Assembly (NCBI RefSeq): GCF_000226565.1
Contig: NC_016041.1
Location: 1,364,001-1,428,000, forward strand
Direction: 5' to 3'
Length of the DNA stretch: 64,000 nucleotides
Source of the DNA: Glaciecola nitratireducens FR1064
GTDB lineage: Bacteria > Pseudomonadota > Gammaproteobacteria > Enterobacterales > Alteromonadaceae
This document shows, piece after piece, positions 7,345 to 17,500 of the stretch. The translations under genes were made by a program, and so were the position numbers. Below the pieces are notes generated by a model, which saw only the letters and a program-made list of their open reading frames with translations, did not search any database and had not been told where the DNA came from. Position 1 is the first letter of the stretch. Each line of letters opens with the position of its first letter.

Positions 7345-8741
7345 AGGTTAAAACTTTAAATAGTAAATGGATACATGAAGCGAATTATAGGTTAGATAGT
7401 AATCCCTACATGACAGGGGCTATCGAAGCAAGGGTGATAATCAAGGCAGCACAACTGGTCAAGCATGAACTGGTAAACGTGACTAAAGGGGGGATGAAAG
7501 GGTTAATAAACCCAGGCCGTATAAAAAGGATTTGGGCGAAGTCTAACGAATATGGAATAGACTTCCTTTCAAGTACAGATATTTTAAAGAAAAATTTGAG
7601 CTATATAAGTGCCATATCTAAAAAAGCGGTATCCGAAAACCCCAAGTTAATAATAAATTATGGAGACATATTAATAACTAGGGCCGGAAGTATTGGACGA
7701 ATGGCTTTTACTAGAAAAGATATTGATGGTTTTGCATGCACCGAAGACGTGCTCAGAGTCGTTGCTGACGAGAGTAAAATTTCAAATGGTTATCTATATG
7801 CTTACCTTAGAAGTAAATTCGGTGTTCCTCTAATAATCTCTTCGACATATGGGGCTATCATCCAACATATTGAACCTCATCATTTGGCGGATCTACCAGT
7901 ACCGAGATTAAGTGACCTTTTGGAGCTAAAAGTTAATAATTTGATTTTAGAGGCATCAGATTTACGCACCAAAGCTAATAAAATAATAGAGGAATCTAAA
8001 CTCAAAATTTGCGAATTAATTGGTGAGATTGAACATTTAACTAGCACAGATGTTCTAAACTGCAATGTGATATCTAGCTTCGATCTTAGATCATCAAAAA
8101 GATTAGATGTTTTGTACTACGCAAAAGAACCTCTAAAAATTATTACTAAATTAAAAAATAACGAATTTCGCTTATTGAAGGAAGTTTCTAGTGTAGTTAA
8201 GCCAGGGATGTTTAAAAGAATAATGAGTACAAAGGAAAATAATGGTATACCTTTTTACACAGGTAGCGAGTTATTTTTAACTGATTTAAAACCTAAATAC
8301 TACGTTTCAAAGAAAACACAACATATTGAGCAATGTATACTGCAAGAAAACTGGATTCTCTTGCAAGCGTTTGGGCAACGAGGAGGGTTAATTGGTAGAG
8401 CAATGTTAACAACTCCAAAGCTTAAAAATGCAGCTGCAACAGATTTACAGATTCAAATAAAATTACCAGATAAATTTGATGCTGGATTTATACTGGCATT
8501 TTTAGATTCTAAACCAGGTTATTCAACAGTAGTAAGAACACCAGTAGGTGGTTCTATTCCCCACATAAATCCAAGAGACATCGAAAATTTAGTTGTACCT
8601 TGGCCTTCTAAAGCTATCAGGAATGTAATTGGTGAAAATGTTCTTATTGCATGGCAATCAAGGGATAAAGCACAGGAGTTAGAAGAGGAAGCAATAAAAA
8701 TTGTAGAAAATTCAATAGAGGCAGCAGCGCCAAAACATTAA
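7341..8741 (+). CDS. mad5: Type I restriction specificity subunit S (MAD5-like)
   Basis: This 466-aa protein is HsdS-like. It has two target-recognition domains (about 20-190 and 245-420), each followed by a long helical spacer (about 195-235 and 435-466), the pseudo-symmetric layout of S subunits. It would hold the DNA sequence specificity for the methyltransferase encoded at 3341. Short HsdS signatures are visible, including GDILITRAGSIGR and the VGGSIPHINP-type end of the second domain. No R-subunit helicase gene is nearby, so restriction would have to come from other proteins of the operon. The ATG at 7341 overlaps the previous stop; an in-frame GTG at 7320 is less likely. MADS carries an S subunit at this position as MAD5. 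Confidence 0.85.
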   Translation: MKVKTLNSKWIHEANYRLDSNPYMTGAIEARVIIKAAQLVKHELVNVTKGGMKGLINPGRIKRIWAKSNEYGIDFLSSTDILKKNLSYISAISKKAVSENPKLIINYGDILITRAGSIGRMAFTRKDIDGFACTEDVLRVVADESKISNGYLYAYLRSKFGVPLIISSTYGAIIQHIEPHHLADLPVPRLSDLLELKVNNLILEASDLRTKANKIIEESKLKICELIGEIEHLTSTDVLNCNVISSFDLRSSKRLDVLYYAKEPLKIITKLKNNEFRLLKEVSSVVKPGMFKRIMSTKENNGIPFYTGSELFLTDLKPKYYVSKKTQHIEQCILQENWILLQAFGQRGGLIGRAMLTTPKLKNAAATDLQIQIKLPDKFDAGFILAFLDSKPGYSTVVRTPVGGSIPHINPRDIENLVVPWPSKAIRNVIGENVLIAWQSRDKAQELEEEAIKIVENSIEAAAPKH

Positions 8742-8750
8742 GGAGATTTC

Positions 8751-11700
8751 ATGGCACAGGTATTTGCAATTGGTGATGCGGTCAACGACGAAGAACGTAA
8801 AGCCATCGCATGGTTAAAGGACAAACTACCAGACGATTATTTTGTTATTCATAGTTTTGAAGTAGAACAATTTGATCAACTTTTTGAAGTGGATATCTGT
8901 GTTGTTACCCCTCATGCCATCTATTTAGTGGATGTAAAAGGCATCCATGGCCAAGTCGAAGTGGAAGGAACTAATTGGCGTACATCTCACTCTAGTTATC
9001 GTTCACCATTGCCTAAGCTGCGTGGCAACGCGAAGTCATTATCAGGCCTTATATGCAAACAAAACCGTGCTAATAAAGCGCTAAAAAATATCTATATTGA
9101 TACTGCGGTTCTTCTTACTATCGACGAGTGTAAGTTTATTGACCCGGAAAATAGGGAGCGAGGTCATGTTGTTCTCCTTAAAAACAGTACCCGGTTTTTC
9201 ACCGACAGCCAACGTATACCTGATCGCTTTGATCGCAATGTTACTAAGTATATTCAAATAATTCTGACAGCTCTCGGGAAGGCGGCAAAAAAGCGTAGTC
9301 ATGGTGAGCGATTTGGTAACTGGGAAGTAGCTGAAACCTTGACGGTAAATGAATGTTTTACCGAATACCGGACTTTTAATATTACCGCTGGTCTCAAAGG
9401 CGGTACGGTTTTAGCAAAAGCGTATAATGCTGATCCTTACTTGCCTGAAGATGAACGATTAAAGCAAAAACGTTTACTCGAAAATGCTTATAGAGCCATC
9501 GCTAAAATGCCTCCTCACTCGGCCATTGTTGGCGTAAAGGACTTTTTTGTTACTGAGGCGCAAGACAAATACATATTACTGACCGACGATATTCCTGGTG
9601 ATAACCTTAGTGCTAAGTTAAAAGATACTAGCGCTATGCTGACTCTTGATCAGAAAAAGCGCATTGTTAAAGACATGCTTTTGGCACTAAGTCACATGTG
9701 TCATCATGGTGTGGTTCATCGAAATATCACCCCTGATCATATTTTAATTGGTTTAGATGGGCAGCCACGCTTAATTGACTTTGACTATGCCCGCATTGGT
9801 GCTGAAAATTCCACTACCATTGCTGATGAAGTCCAAGAACGCATTTCGAATCGATATAAAGCTCCTGAGTTATGGGCAGACAATAGATCAGCAAGTTGTG
9901 CGTCAGATATTTATAGCCTTGGTTTAGTCATTTATGAGTTATTTAGCGGGAATGTTGCCTTTGATACAGTGACTGAAGCAATAGAAAAATCTTGCGAATT
10001 TAATACCAAGTTAAGTCAACAGAAAAAGGACTTACCCACGGGATTTGATGATTGGTTACAAGCTCTTTGTCATAAAGATGCATCAAATCGTTTAACCGCG
10101 GAACAGGCATTAACTAACTTTAAAGAACTGTGGCAACCTAAAACTAAAATTGAGGCCGATAATAAGCCGGCAATATTACCGACACTAATTAGATCCGAAG
10201 CAACAAGCAAATCCGCTACTGCTGTAAATTATAAACGACTTAAAAGTGGCTATCAGCTTTCAAACAAATATATTGTTCAGCAACCCCTTGGTAAGCCTGG
10301 TGGCTTTGGGGTTGTATATAAAGTAACGGATACCTTTGGTGATGTTTCTCGCGCTATCAAGCTGATTCTGCATGATCGCGAGTCAGTGTTAGAACGCTTA
10401 AAACAAGAGTACAGAACATTACTTAAGTTACCAGAACACCCTTACGTAGTTAAAGTATACGATGCGGATGTGTTACCCAATGACGGTCCTCCGTATATTG
10501 TTTTTGAATACTTAGAAGGGCTAGACGTTAGTGAGTTAATCCAACAGCGGTCTCTTACTGCTCATGAAGTCTGGACAATGGCAAAGCAAGTGGCTGAGGG
10601 GCTTCAACATTTGCATGACCACAGTATTTATCATTGTGATATCAAACCTCAAAACTTGATTTGGAAAGATGGAAAAGTACGCATCATAGATTTTAATGTC
10701 TCTGTTGATGCTGAAGACCTCAGCCAAGGAGGAGGGTCAAGAAAGTATCTGCCACCTGATTTAAATATTACAGAAACACCACAGGCTTCTGATTTAGTAG
10801 ATAGAGATCTTTATGCGTTAGGTATTACTCTATATCGAGCCATGACAGGTGAATATCCATGGGCAAAAACTGAATGCCCACCGCCTTTTGAGGAGGCGCG
10901 TCACCCCAGCGAATTTACTCAAAGTTTTAATTTGACTGACGATGTATCATCGATTCTATTGAAGCTTATAGCTCCAAAACGTACAGATCGATTTGAAACA
11001 GCAGAGCAGTTTCTTGAAGCCTTAAATAAGATACAACAACTTAAGAAGGCGCAAGCACCATCAGAGGAAAGTACCTCTCAGTTTCATTTGCCACCGCTTT
11101 CTGATGGTTCAAATCCTAGCAAGTCCGCTTTTCATGATTACTTACTTACGCTATATAGCCAAAGCAGGCATTCAAACAGCGGTACCCGTGGGCTAGATGA
11201 TTACGCCAAATTAATTTATGTCGATACTTCATTAGATACTGAACTTGCGCCGGCTGTATTAGCAGGTCAACTGCGTTTAGTATTAATTACTGGTAACGCT
11301 GGCGATGGTAAAACGGCCTTTCTTCAGCAACTCGAGTCGCTTGTTGAGGAGCAAGGTGTAACAGTTGCTCTGAATCCTCAAGGTAATGGTAGTGCTTTTG
11401 AAATTAATGGGCATCAATATGTCACCAATTACGATGGCAGCCAAGACGAGGGGGATAGAGATAATGAGTTAGTACTTGATGAATTTTTTAATGCTTATCA
11501 GGGAAATAATTTTGAATCCTGGCCGCACAATCAAACAAGACTTATTGCTATAAACGAAGGTCGTTTGGTTGACTTTTTAAGCAAAAATGCGGATGACTTC
11601 CTTGCGCTTAAGAGTTTGGTTGAAGAAAGTTTAAAAGATGGCTCAGTACAAAATGAAGTTGCTGTTGTAAACCTTAATATGCGCGACGTATTGGCTGCGA

Positions 11701-12890
11701 CTGACGCTCAACCCAAGTCAATTTTTGAACGAATTATAGGCAAAATGACTGCTGCCAAAGTATGGCAAGGTTGTGATTACTGTGCATTAAAAGACAAATG
11801 CTATGTAAAACACAATGTAGCAACTTTCCAAGATGAGCAGACAGGTCCAAAGGTCATTAAACGTTTGAGCTATTTATACAAGTTAACTAGCCTTCGAAAC
11901 CAATTGCATATTACGATGCGAGATTTACGTTCAGCATTAAGTTATATGCTAGTAGGTGAATACTCATGTGCTGAAATAAAAGAAATCTATGCCAATGGTG
12001 ACTCAGACAAAATCCTAAATGGTTATTACTTCAATGCTTGGTGTGGTGCCGAAGGGACTCAAGATAGATTGCTTAAATTATTACGCGAGACCGACATAGC
12101 ACAAGGCTGTAATGTTCGTTTAGACCGAGGCTTAGATTATTTAGGGCTTGACGCTGTAGATTGGCTTCAATTTGAACAAAGAAGTGAACATGAAATTCAC
12201 TTACTTGAAAATGCCCATCAAGCTTTGCCTAGTGGCACTGCTTTAAGTGAAAGCAAAGAAAGATACTTATCTCACCGAAATGTTGTGGGCATGCTGAAAC
12301 GAAAAGCTTATTTTGAGCTACGTGGAGAAAACTGGCGCTCTTTACTGCCATATAGGTCTGCTAAGTTATTGGTTAGTTTCTTAGAGGGTGAAAAGTCATT
12401 AGAAGAAGCTAAGACCCTAGCGATAAACGCGATCAACCGTGGTGAGGGGCTCCACAACCCAATGTATTTTAATGGTCAACTTGCTATGCAGGTGCGCAAA
12501 GTTAACCAAGGGACGATTAAAAGTTATCGTTTGTTCCCTTCAGATGTTTTTTCTATTGAAGTTAAAGATTCAGCAATGAACTCGGTTTATATCGAACATA
12601 GCCCGCATTCATTATTACTTAAATACCAAGATGAAACTGGATTGCACGCTGAATTGGAGTTAGATCTTGATTTATTTGAAATGTTGCAGCGCCTAAATCA
12701 TGGTTATGTACCCTCAGCTCAAGCCGAGCAAAGTTTCTATTTAAGCTTAACGGTATTCAAAAATGTTCTCGCTTCCGCACCATATCAAGAGGTCCTATTG
12801 ACAACGAACGGCCACCATTACGAAAAGATTATTCGTAATGACGACGGTGTTTTGCAGTTAGAGCACATAGCCACGGAGGCATCGTTATGA
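8751..12890 (+). CDS. mad6: NERD + tandem kinase + P-loop NTPase protein (MAD6-like, PglW-related)
   Basis: This 1379-aa multidomain protein has an N-terminal NERD domain (about 25-170) with FEVDICVV and YLVDVKG, which keep the D...DxK pattern of a nuclease-like fold. The first kinase-like domain (about 210-465) has the catalytic loop HRNITPDH at about 323-330, so the catalytic Asp is Asn and this copy is probably a pseudokinase. The second kinase domain (about 500-765) has a glycine loop GKPGGFGVVYK, HCDIKPQN at about 626 and IIDFN, and looks active. A P-loop domain follows with GNAGDGKT at about 848-855, then about 500 residues without a domain I know. PglW of BREX shares the NERD-kinase theme. 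AAGGAG precedes the ATG by 5 bases. In MADS the kinase is MAD6; phosphorylation presumably signals infection or controls partners. Confidence 0.85.
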   Translation: MAQVFAIGDAVNDEERKAIAWLKDKLPDDYFVIHSFEVEQFDQLFEVDICVVTPHAIYLVDVKGIHGQVEVEGTNWRTSHSSYRSPLPKLRGNAKSLSGLICKQNRANKALKNIYIDTAVLLTIDECKFIDPENRERGHVVLLKNSTRFFTDSQRIPDRFDRNVTKYIQIILTALGKAAKKRSHGERFGNWEVAETLTVNECFTEYRTFNITAGLKGGTVLAKAYNADPYLPEDERLKQKRLLENAYRAIAKMPPHSAIVGVKDFFVTEAQDKYILLTDDIPGDNLSAKLKDTSAMLTLDQKKRIVKDMLLALSHMCHHGVVHRNITPDHILIGLDGQPRLIDFDYARIGAENSTTIADEVQERISNRYKAPELWADNRSASCASDIYSLGLVIYELFSGNVAFDTVTEAIEKSCEFNTKLSQQKKDLPTGFDDWLQALCHKDASNRLTAEQALTNFKELWQPKTKIEADNKPAILPTLIRSEATSKSATAVNYKRLKSGYQLSNKYIVQQPLGKPGGFGVVYKVTDTFGDVSRAIKLILHDRESVLERLKQEYRTLLKLPEHPYVVKVYDADVLPNDGPPYIVFEYLEGLDVSELIQQRSLTAHEVWTMAKQVAEGLQHLHDHSIYHCDIKPQNLIWKDGKVRIIDFNVSVDAEDLSQGGGSRKYLPPDLNITETPQASDLVDRDLYALGITLYRAMTGEYPWAKTECPPPFEEARHPSEFTQSFNLTDDVSSILLKLIAPKRTDRFETAEQFLEALNKIQQLKKAQAPSEESTSQFHLPPLSDGSNPSKSAFHDYLLTLYSQSRHSNSGTRGLDDYAKLIYVDTSLDTELAPAVLAGQLRLVLITGNAGDGKTAFLQQLESLVEEQGVTVALNPQGNGSAFEINGHQYVTNYDGSQDEGDRDNELVLDEFFNAYQGNNFESWPHNQTRLIAINEGRLVDFLSKNADDFLALKSLVEESLKDGSVQNEVAVVNLNMRDVLAATDAQPKSIFERIIGKMTAAKVWQGCDYCALKDKCYVKHNVATFQDEQTGPKVIKRLSYLYKLTSLRNQLHITMRDLRSALSYMLVGEYSCAEIKEIYANGDSDKILNGYYFNAWCGAEGTQDRLLKLLRETDIAQGCNVRLDRGLDYLGLDAVDWLQFEQRSEHEIHLLENAHQALPSGTALSESKERYLSHRNVVGMLKRKAYFELRGENWRSLLPYRSAKLLVSFLEGEKSLEEAKTLAINAINRGEGLHNPMYFNGQLAMQVRKVNQGTIKSYRLFPSDVFSIEVKDSAMNSVYIEHSPHSLLLKYQDETGLHAELELDLDLFEMLQRLNHGYVPSAQAEQSFYLSLTVFKNVLASAPYQEVLLTTNGHHYEKIIRNDDGVLQLEHIATEASL

Positions 12891-14533
12891 AATTAGGAAA
12901 AAAAGATAAAGCTTTTCGTACGAATAAAGTGAGCTACCTCGATTTCAAAATCGTAGAAATGGATCGGGTTTTAACGCACTTGTTTGCACGGCTAAAGCAT
13001 AACGGCGCATCTAGCAAATTGAGTGCTAAAGGCATGACTGTTGGTTTGTTTAAAGAAGAATTTTTAGACTCTCGAAACGAGAAACATTTTAAGGGTTTTT
13101 CTCAGGCACCAATCACAGTTGAAAAGTGGATAGAAACGCATTTAGTTGATCTTATTAATAGAGGTAAAGCAAACGAAGCGGTTGCTGCGCCTAGGCCGTT
13201 GCATGGCAATACTTATTTATTTAGGAATCCTAAGAACTGTCGTGACTATGGTGCTTCAAAGCAAGTGTATGAATTGCTGTACCACGCTAAAAATGGCCAA
13301 GCGGCTATCACTCGATTGAAACAGTTTTTCTTTGCTGGCGTAGATTCATCCACTGGTCAGTATGATTGTCAATCTCAGGTTGATGTTGAAACTCAAGCGT
13401 TATTGCGGTTGTCTGATCAGGTGAAATCTGATGCTCCCGACCATTCAGATTTACAAGAGAGGTTTGCTCCTCTTAATCAGCAAGCAGCAGATATTTTAGC
13501 TGATGATATCATTAAGTTGATGACTTACCGTCAGTATATTCCTCGCTCAGTAATGGTTGAATACATTAAAAATCTACTAGCGTTTCACTTAGCGTTATAC
13601 CAGCTAAAACTATTTAAATTGTTGCCCGCTTTAGCAAAAAGTAAAGGGCAAAACCTAGAAGAAAGTGAAAGGCAAAAAACAGCGATATTTGTCGACATGA
13701 CAAATGGTACTAATAACAAATGTCATCAAATGGCAGAGCAAAGTGCCACTTTGCACTACAAGCGCATCCCGTCATTTATTAAGGCCTATTTTGGTGTGAA
13801 GAAGCTTGACGAATTTGCCGAATACTTATCTAAGAAAGGCAAACTATCTGGTTCAAAGTCAATTAAACAAATGCCTGTTACGGAATTGTTTAAATTACTT
13901 GAATCTCCACTTGAGCGGGATAGAGACCAATTTTTTGGTCAACGTAATGCTGGCATCTTAGATGTTTCAGTTTCGTCGGCCAATAAGTCTGATGAGATCC
14001 CTCCAGAACTGCACGCTATCACTCAACTTGGATTACCAGAATTTGAAACATACATCGAAATTTTATTATTCGTTCAAGGAAATGCTATTCGTTCGGGACT
14101 AGTGAAGAACTTAGACAGTTTTATGTTGAAAAATAAGCCAGGTGCTTTATTAGAGCAAACCAATGGTTCGTATGGCGGTAGGCGGTTTTGCTTGGACGGC
14201 AGGTTATTAGAGGTAATGTTACAACTCGCTGTATTATCAAAGGGCGGTGATTTAGGGTTTCACACTAAAGAACTTAGAGTAGATCAGTTGTTGACCTTTT
14301 TGCAAACGCGATACGGTATTTATATTGATTCACTACCAGAAACTGACACCTTTTGTGATCAATCGATCGATGTGAATAGTGCTTTAAGAGAAAATTTGGT
14401 TGGATTTAAACGTAGATTAAGGGAGATTGGATTTTATCGAGATCTTTCAGATGCATATGTAACTCAAACTGTAACTCCTAGATATCAAATAGATAAAAAT
14501 CAAAACGAAAAAGCACAAGGAAGTAAAGCATGA
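12887..14533 (+). CDS. mad7: MADS-associated protein of unknown function (MAD7-like)
   Basis: This is a 548-aa protein in which I recognise no domain. It appears soluble and mostly helical, basic at the front (KLGKKDKAFRTNK) and at the end. The middle (about 200-330) is lysine- and glutamine-rich with several amphipathic helices. Its start overlaps the kinase stop and its stop overlaps the ATG of the next gene, each by 4 bases, so translation is probably coupled and the three products are likely made in fixed ratio. A protein of unknown function occupies this slot in MADS as MAD7. No function is proposed beyond membership of the system. Confidence 0.65.
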   Translation: MKLGKKDKAFRTNKVSYLDFKIVEMDRVLTHLFARLKHNGASSKLSAKGMTVGLFKEEFLDSRNEKHFKGFSQAPITVEKWIETHLVDLINRGKANEAVAAPRPLHGNTYLFRNPKNCRDYGASKQVYELLYHAKNGQAAITRLKQFFFAGVDSSTGQYDCQSQVDVETQALLRLSDQVKSDAPDHSDLQERFAPLNQQAADILADDIIKLMTYRQYIPRSVMVEYIKNLLAFHLALYQLKLFKLLPALAKSKGQNLEESERQKTAIFVDMTNGTNNKCHQMAEQSATLHYKRIPSFIKAYFGVKKLDEFAEYLSKKGKLSGSKSIKQMPVTELFKLLESPLERDRDQFFGQRNAGILDVSVSSANKSDEIPPELHAITQLGLPEFETYIEILLFVQGNAIRSGLVKNLDSFMLKNKPGALLEQTNGSYGGRRFCLDGRLLEVMLQLAVLSKGGDLGFHTKELRVDQLLTFLQTRYGIYIDSLPETDTFCDQSIDVNSALRENLVGFKRRLREIGFYRDLSDAYVTQTVTPRYQIDKNQNEKAQGSKA

Positions 14534-17500
14534 TTAAGGGTATTCAAACTGTAACAAGTGCTGATATCGATAAGAGTTTAATTAATGTACTTTTGCCAAA
14601 ACTAAAAGTTTTGTTAGAGACTCGTGGTGTTGGGCATTGTATGAAAGTTTCGGATCTAGAAACCAATTTAATGTACAAGCTGTGTGAACAGTTAGCTAAG
14701 GAGGTTGACCACTGTCAGGTAGCTGTATTAACCGATGGTACACACGAGCAATGTTCGGTTTCTAGCACCAAGTTGGTTGAACTTAGAAATCCAGACGAGC
14801 ACGGAAATTTGCGTCCGCCTTTATTGGTATTTGTGCCCAATGACTTACGAACATCTTCTGAAGATTCATTTGGTGTTGCAACATTTGAGCATGTAAATAT
14901 TACTGATGTTTATTCTTTAGCATTTCAAAAAATTAAAACTCAATGCCCAGATAATATTGCTCAGTTAATTGATGAAACACTTTTTATCTTAAAAGAAAAA
15001 GCGTCTCTAAATCTGGGTGCTTATCAATGGTTAAGATACCTATTAACAATTCAATTGAATGGTTTTGAACCTAGTATTATTGGTGCTGCACTTTACGAAT
15101 TAGGATTGATACCTGATTTAGAGTTGCACAATGATCACGCAGCACTACTAAGGCGTTTGGTTAGAAATCATGAATCAATCCACATAATCAAAAAATCAGA
15201 TAAATCTGCCATTGCTACTGTTTATGATTTGCAGCTTGAAGGTAACGATTTTAACAAAAAGTTAGCTTTATTCCTTAATGAGCAGGAAAACCTACTAGAC
15301 AATAATTGGCGAAAGCAACTTGTAGTTGATAGCAATAATTGGCCACTAACATTTGATAAATGGCGTTTCCAATATGAAGAAGAAGCGACCGATGCCGTTT
15401 GTCTTACCGTTACTGATATCGAGTTGCCTACCATACCTGAAAATGAAGCGGATCCAAATCTTCAACAACTAATAGGTCAACAAGTATTGACTGTGGGACA
15501 GGGGGGATTGAAAAAATTCTCCGTGTCTTTTTCTGTTGAGCCTAAACCAAGTGAAATAAATGGATTAGCGAAATATAAAGCACAAGTTTTTTCTAAACAA
15601 GGTGACTTTGTTGGTTTGATTAAAGCTGGGAAATCGACAACAAAGCCCACTGTTACAATTACTTTTAATAAACTCACTGGAATTGAATGGGAAGAAGGTT
15701 GGCACTACATTAGGGTTCAGGCGTTTGATGAAAACGAAGAATTGTTGCCTCTAGTCGATGAGAATAACAATCCAATACCCTGGGGAACGTCCAGTGAGGA
15801 GCAGGCTGGCTCTCGCATTAACGAAAGCGAGTTGTTCTATGTATTACCAGCAGTGGATGCCGAAGTTGAGCCTATTCCAGGTAGAAAAGTGCGAGAGGCG
15901 TCACTAGCTCATGCAAAGATTAAGGCTGAGTTTACGACTGTAATTGATACTGCAAAATTTACAAATGCAGAAGTAATAGACGTTCATTGGCAAGATACTA
16001 AGAGCAAGTCAGAATCGATTGTCAATATTAAGTTTAAAAAAGGGGGCAGTGTTCAAGTACCTGTAAATACCTACCTGAAGGATTTCGAACAAAAGCTGCT
16101 AGCTAACCCCATGGCAGCGGTGACATGGCGCATTGAGATTAGGAATGAACAAGCACAGCAGCCAGGCGGTGATTTAATCGATTGGCCAATTGATGGTGTT
16201 GAAAGTCAATTTAAAGTCTTTAAAGAGGCACGAGAACGTTACTTCGGGTTAATTTCCCAAGGAGATAAAACTTTAGTTTCTGTCGCACATGATCATGTTG
16301 CAACAACCAATGAAGCTTATTTATATTCCAACGCATACTTAGAATACTTAGCCGCTGTATTTCAGAAAACCGAAAATGGTCATGATTATGCGGCAGAACT
16401 ATCCGCGTTACTTCGCTTAGATTCTATTTCAATAGTGATATGGAATTATGATGGTACTTATAAGCAAGCAATGCTTTTAGGTCCTACTCATCCATTGAGG
16501 TGCCTATGGCTAGGTGGCTGGTCATCTCTTGCTGAATCATGGGCAAGACAAAGTGAAAAGGTTACTAAAGAGATTGCAGTAGGTAGTAAGAACAGCCTTT
16601 TGGAGGAGTTATCTTTAACAAACTTCCCGTATGTACTACCTGATTATCAAGGTCAGCTAATGGTAGCTCTTGATAGTATCCATCCCTTTTGGAGCGTACT
16701 GGCATCGTCACAAGAAAAGGAGCCGCAATCTCTCATTGATAAGATAAAAACTGCGATGGGAATAAAAAATGACTATCAGCAAGTTGGGAAGCAGAGCAGC
16801 ACTTACTTGGCTACTAAGGTTGAGCGTTATTTAGTGCAACATCCCTATGTAACTTGCCTGTCTATTAACGTTTTTAACGCTGGTTCAGCTAGTGCCGTAG
16901 CAGGAATGTTAATAGCACTTAGGAAAAAACAAGAATTAAAGCATATTTGTTTCGATATACGTTTGTTTGTTTCTGACCCATACGCTGTGGAAGTAGGCGC
17001 CGATTTATTTAAATTGATAAATAGTAATGATGAATCCAGCCAAGATAATGAATTATTTCATTCCTCAGACAACCATTTGGTGCCTAGACTTAGTATATCT
17101 TTGCGGTCTATAGCTGAATTTGAAGAATCGCCTGAAGATTTTAGTGCTAATTTGAGTATGTTGTTTGATGTGTTTCCTGCTGAAGAATTATCAGTGATTA
17201 GGCCGCAGGCTGATGAGCAGGTAGCTCCAGTGCATGGGTTGTATCAAGATTATGCTGTTGACTACTTGGATGAAAATGGCGTCATTGCTTGGGACAGACA
17301 TACACGCCATGGTTCTGCAAAAATGTTGTTCGGTGGTCAAATTTCTTCGACGGTAGCTAAATTGCCTAAGATGATGTCAACAATAACGGCCTCTCTTGCT
17401 ACAGGGAATTTCTCACTAGATCAGGTACCAGTTGTGCGGTTATCTCTCGATGCAGCCGAAAGAGCTTTGTTGAACCAACTTCATGAGGTAAGTGATTGGG

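Noticed and set aside
1478-8741. Classical type I restriction-modification system
   Set aside because: HsdM-like and HsdS-like genes exist, but no HsdR helicase-nuclease gene is present and other genes interrupt the usual order.
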